Part shown: piece after piece, positions 22,231-25,267 of the stretch
Position numbering within the stretch: position 1 is the stretch's first letter
How the letters are laid out: each line of letters begins with the position of its first letter
Assembly: GCA_963753615.1 (NCBI GenBank)
Contig: CAVWCW010000001.1
Location: 1-25,267 of the forward strand
Direction: 5' to 3'
DNA: 25,267 nt
Source of the DNA: CAVWCW01 sp963753615
GTDB taxonomy: Bacteria > Pseudomonadota > Gammaproteobacteria > Chromatiales > Chromatiaceae
Position numbers and translations under genes: made by a program
The notes under the pieces: model-generated
What the model was told of the DNA's origin: nothing
The model's database searches: none
What the model saw: only the letters and a program-made list of their open reading frames with translations

Positions 22231-25056
22231 GTGAGCGACTACAAACACACCCTGAATCTCCCCAACACCGCCTTTCCAATGAAGGCCAACCTGGCGAACC
22301 GCGAGCCGCAGATGCTGGCGCGCTGGCAGCAGATGGACCTCTACGGGCGCCAGCGCGAACAGGCGGCCGGGCGGCCCAAGTTCGTGCTGCACGACGGCCC
22401 GCCCTACGCCAACGGCGAGATCCATATCGGGCATGCGGTGAACAAGGTGCTCAAGGACATCATCGTCAAGAGCAAGGGGATGGACGGCTTCGACGCCCCC
22501 TATGTGCCCGGTTGGGACTGCCACGGCCTGCCGATCGAACTGCAGGTGGAGAAGAAGGTGGGCCGGGTCGGGCGCAAGGTGGATGCCAAGGGTTTCCGCG
22601 ATGCCTGCCGCAAGTATGCCGCCAGCCAGGTGGACAAGCAGCGGGACGACTTCGTGCGCCTGGGGGTGCTGGGGGACTGGGAGCGGCCCTACCTGACCAT
22701 GGACTTCGACTTCGAGGCCGATATCATCCGCGCCCTGGGCCGGATCGTGGCCAACGGCCACGTGGTCAAGGGCTACAAGCCCGTGCACTGGTGCACCGAC
22801 TGCGGCTCGGCGCTGGCCGAGGCCGAGGTGGAATACGCCGACAAGAGTTCGTTCGCCATCGACGTGCGTTTCCGGGTGCTCGACCCGGCGGCCCTGTTCG
22901 AGCGCTGCCAGCGGGTGCCCGACTCCCGGGGCGAGGGGCCGCTGTCGGTGGTGATCTGGACCACCACGCCCTGGACCCTGCCCGCCAACCAGGCGGTGGC
23001 CCTGAACCCGGGGCTGGAGTACGCGGTGGTGGCTTGCGAGGGCCCGCGCGGCCCGGAGCGCCTGCTGGTCGCCGAGGCCATGCTCAAGGACGTGATGCAC
23101 CGCTACGGCATCGAGCGCTACCGGGTGGTGGGCTATGCCGAGGGCCAGGGCCTGGAAGGGCTGAAGTTGCGGCATCCCTTCTACGACCGCGAGGTGCCGG
23201 TGATCGTGGGCGAGCACGTGACCCTGGAGGCCGGCACCGGGGCCGTGCACACGGCCCCCGGCCACGGCCAGGAGGACTACGTGGTGGGCGCCCGCTACGA
23301 CCTGCCGGTGGACAACCCGGTGGGCAGCGACGGCCGCTTTCTCGAAGACACCGAGCTGTTCGCCGGCGAGCACGTTTTGCAGGCCAACGAGCACGTGGTC
23401 GAGGTGCTCAAGGCCAAGGGCGCCCTGATGCACCAGGAGCGCCTGAGCCACAGCTATCCGCACTGCTGGCGCCACAAGACGCCGATCATCTTCCGCGCCA
23501 CCCCCCAGTGGTTCATCGACATGGACCAGCAGGGGCTGCGTAAGACCGCCCTGACCGAGATCGACAAGGTCGAGTGGATTCCCAGCTGGGGCCAGGCCCG
23601 CATCGCCGGCATGGTGGAGAACCGCCCGGACTGGTGCATCTCGCGCCAGCGCACCTGGGGCGTGCCCATCGCCCTGTTCCTGCACCGCCAGAGCGGCGAG
23701 CTGCATCCGGAAACCCCGCGCCTGATCGAAGAAGTGGCGCAGCGGGTGGAGCAGGGCGGGGTGGACGCCTGGTTCTCCCTCGACCCAGCCGAACTGCTGG
23801 GAGACGAGGCCGCCGACTACGAGAAGGTCAGCGACACCCTGGACGTCTGGTTCGACTCCGGGGTCACCCACAGCTGCGTGCTGGGGCGGCGCGACGAACT
23901 GAAGTTTCCCGCCGACCTCTACCTGGAGGGCTCGGACCAGCACCGGGGCTGGTTCCAGTCGTCGTTGCTGAGCTCGGTGGCGATGAGCGGGCAAGCCCCT
24001 TACGGCGAGGTGCTGACCCACGGCTTCACCGTGGACGAGAAGGGCATGAAGATGTCCAAGTCCAAGGGCAACGTAGTGGCCCCGCAGAAGGTGATCAAGA
24101 CCCTGGGGGCCGACATCCTGCGCCTGTGGGTGGCCTCCACCGACTACCGGGGCGAGATCAGCGTCTCGGAGCAGATCCTCAAGCGCATGGCCGACGCCTA
24201 CCGGCGCATCCGCAACACCGCCCGCTTCCTGCTCTCAAACCTCAACGGCTTCGACCCGGCGACCAATCGGGTGGCGCCGGCCGAGATGATCGAGCTCGAC
24301 CGCTGGGCGGTGGACCGCGCCCTGCGCCTGCAGGAGGAGGTGACCGCCGCCTACCGCGACTACCAATTCCACCTGATCTATCAAAAGATCCACAACTTCT
24401 GCGCCGTGGAACTGGGCGGCTTCTACCTGGACGTGATCAAGGACCGCCAGTACACCACCCAGGCGGACAGCCTGGCCCGGCGCTCCGCCCAGACCGCCAT
24501 GTACCACATCCTGGAGGCCCTGGCGCGCTGGCTGGCGCCCATCCTCAGCTTCACCGCCGACGAGATCTGGGAGCACATCCCCGGCGAGCGCGGCGACAGC
24601 GTGTTCCTGGAGGGCTGGTACCCGGGGCTGTTCCCGCTGGACGCCGACGACCCCTTCGGGCGCGCCTTCTGGGACCGGGTGATCGCGGTGCGCACCGCGG
24701 TGGGCAAGGAGCTGGAGCGGCTGCGCGCCGACGGGGCCATCGGCTCCAACCTGGCCGCCGAGGTGGAACTCTACTGCGGCCCCGAGCAGCACGCCGACCT
24801 GGAACGCCTGGGCGCCGAGCTGCGCTTTGTCATGATCACCTCCGACGTGCACCTGCATCCGGCCGAGCCCCGGCCCGAAACCGCTGTGGCGGCGGGCAAC
24901 GGGCTCTGGATCCTGGTGCGGCCGTCGGAGCACGCCAAGTGCGTGCGCTGCTGGCATCATCGCCCCGATGTCGGCAGTAATACGGAGCACCCCGAGCTGT
25001 GCGGGCGCTGCGTGGTGAACGTGGAAGGCCCGGGCGAAACCCGGCGCTTCGCCTGA
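22231..25056 (+). CDS. ileS: Isoleucyl-tRNA synthetase
   Basis: A 941-residue class Ia synthetase that charges tRNA-Ile and edits mischarged valine. The HIGH motif is at residues 65-68 (GEIHIGHAVNKVLKD) and the KMSKS loop is KGMKMSKSKGNVV. The editing domain has WTTTPWTLPANQAVAL and GTGAVHTAPGHGQEDYVVG. The C-terminal zinc finger is CVRCWHHRPDVG...CGRCVVN. GTG 22231 is chosen because MSDYKHTLNLPNTAFPMKAN is the standard N terminus; the same frame is open much further upstream through ribF, but that part is not IleS-like. lspA follows after four bases. The synthetase is of the bacterial mupirocin-sensitive-like type by its zinc-finger architecture, though this is only inference. Confidence 0.97.
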   Translation: MSDYKHTLNLPNTAFPMKANLANREPQMLARWQQMDLYGRQREQAAGRPKFVLHDGPPYANGEIHIGHAVNKVLKDIIVKSKGMDGFDAPYVPGWDCHGLPIELQVEKKVGRVGRKVDAKGFRDACRKYAASQVDKQRDDFVRLGVLGDWERPYLTMDFDFEADIIRALGRIVANGHVVKGYKPVHWCTDCGSALAEAEVEYADKSSFAIDVRFRVLDPAALFERCQRVPDSRGEGPLSVVIWTTTPWTLPANQAVALNPGLEYAVVACEGPRGPERLLVAEAMLKDVMHRYGIERYRVVGYAEGQGLEGLKLRHPFYDREVPVIVGEHVTLEAGTGAVHTAPGHGQEDYVVGARYDLPVDNPVGSDGRFLEDTELFAGEHVLQANEHVVEVLKAKGALMHQERLSHSYPHCWRHKTPIIFRATPQWFIDMDQQGLRKTALTEIDKVEWIPSWGQARIAGMVENRPDWCISRQRTWGVPIALFLHRQSGELHPETPRLIEEVAQRVEQGGVDAWFSLDPAELLGDEAADYEKVSDTLDVWFDSGVTHSCVLGRRDELKFPADLYLEGSDQHRGWFQSSLLSSVAMSGQAPYGEVLTHGFTVDEKGMKMSKSKGNVVAPQKVIKTLGADILRLWVASTDYRGEISVSEQILKRMADAYRRIRNTARFLLSNLNGFDPATNRVAPAEMIELDRWAVDRALRLQEEVTAAYRDYQFHLIYQKIHNFCAVELGGFYLDVIKDRQYTTQADSLARRSAQTAMYHILEALARWLAPILSFTADEIWEHIPGERGDSVFLEGWYPGLFPLDADDPFGRAFWDRVIAVRTAVGKELERLRADGAIGSNLAAEVELYCGPEQHADLERLGAELRFVMITSDVHLHPAEPRPETAVAAGNGLWILVRPSEHAKCVRCWHHRPDVGSNTEHPELCGRCVVNVEGPGETRRFA

Positions 25057-25060
25057 GGCC

Positions 25061-25267
25061 ATGCTGCGCTGGCTCTGGCTTTCGGCCCTGGTGGTGGTGC
25101 TGGATCAGGCCACCAAGCTCTGGGCCGAGGCGGCCCTGCTCGGGCAGCCGCCGCTCAACCTGTTGCCGCACCTGGACCTGATCCTGGTGTACAACACCGG
25201 CGCCGCGTTCAGCTTTCTCAGCGACGCCGGCGGTTGGCAGCGCTGGCTGTTCGTGGCTTTGGCGGTG
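25061..25267 (+). CDS. lspA: Lipoprotein signal peptidase LspA, cut by window end
   Basis: The first 69 codons of signal peptidase II, the inner-membrane aspartic protease that cleaves prolipoproteins (such as MltA here) before the lipidated cysteine. Visible are the first membrane helix WLWLSALVVVLDQATKLWAE with the conserved DQxTK, the periplasmic stretch LNLLPHLDLILVYNTGAAFS containing the conserved N-x-GAAFS motif, and the beginning of the second helix. ATG 25061 is four bases after the ileS stop, so the two genes are coupled. The rest lies outside the window. Confidence 0.93.
   Translation, partial: MLRWLWLSALVVVLDQATKLWAEAALLGQPPLNLLPHLDLILVYNTGAAFSFLSDAGGWQRWLFVALAV

Noticed and set aside
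22063..24021. A 652-codon minus-strand open frame opposite ribF and ileS.
   Set aside because: Shadow of ileS codon usage; low-complexity His/Val/Gly-rich translation without motifs.

Overview
The window is chromosomal DNA from a high-GC gammaproteobacterium. The gene set (ribF, ileS, lspA, fkpB, ispH, thiO, mltA, rimO, cnoX) is typical of that class. REP palindromes with a REP-associated tyrosine transposase, a dispersed palindromic element and a DUF2892 membrane protein would fit a Chromatiales- or Pseudomonas-like lineage, but I cannot name the genus from sequence alone.

Layout. 62-2600: an FkbM-type methyltransferase, then a MaoC-like hot-dog gene carrying two compensating frameshifts, a truncated palindromic repeat and a tRNA-Thr(CGT) on the minus strand with a clear promoter. 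2904-4964: thiO and ispH on the minus strand. 5011-5251: a small element with terminal inverted repeats (MITE-like) that sits between ispH and fkpB and supplies the last codons of fkpB. 5232-9225: a tightly packed minus-strand cluster (btuB, PduO-type cobalamin adenosyltransferase, a Rossmann-fold reductase-like protein, fkpB) headed by a textbook cobalamin riboswitch. 9392-9535: a 47-residue cysteine-rich single-pass membrane protein.

9899-12116: cnoX-like thioredoxin-fold/TPR gene with both active-site cysteines replaced, then rimO, whose conserved sequence is all present but interrupted by about nine single-base indels. 12120-14877: three minus-strand membrane-associated genes (DUF2892, a YdjM-like DUF457 protein, a TAXI solute-binding protein). 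15158-17068: a VOC-fold protein and DNA photolyase. 17069-17924: a nest of REP sequences with a frameshifted RAYT transposase and the first codons of a second RAYT. 17977-19637: mltA (two indels) converging on a nuclease-like secreted protein. 19776-20957: a REPIN, then a RES-Xre toxin-antitoxin operon with a perfect palindromic operator. 20962-21162: REP and tandem-repeat DNA. 21236-25267: ribF, ileS and the start of lspA.

How it fits together. The genes ribF-ileS-lspA and fkpB-ispH-thiO are commonly neighbours in gammaproteobacteria. Here they lie about 16 kb apart and on opposite strands, with B12-uptake genes, repeats and a toxin-antitoxin pair between them, so the locus looks rearranged. 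Fifteen inferred single-base indels fall in only four plus-strand genes (MaoC-like, rimO, RAYT, mltA). In every case the downstream frame is still conserved, which points to sequencing error or very recent damage and not to old pseudogenes.
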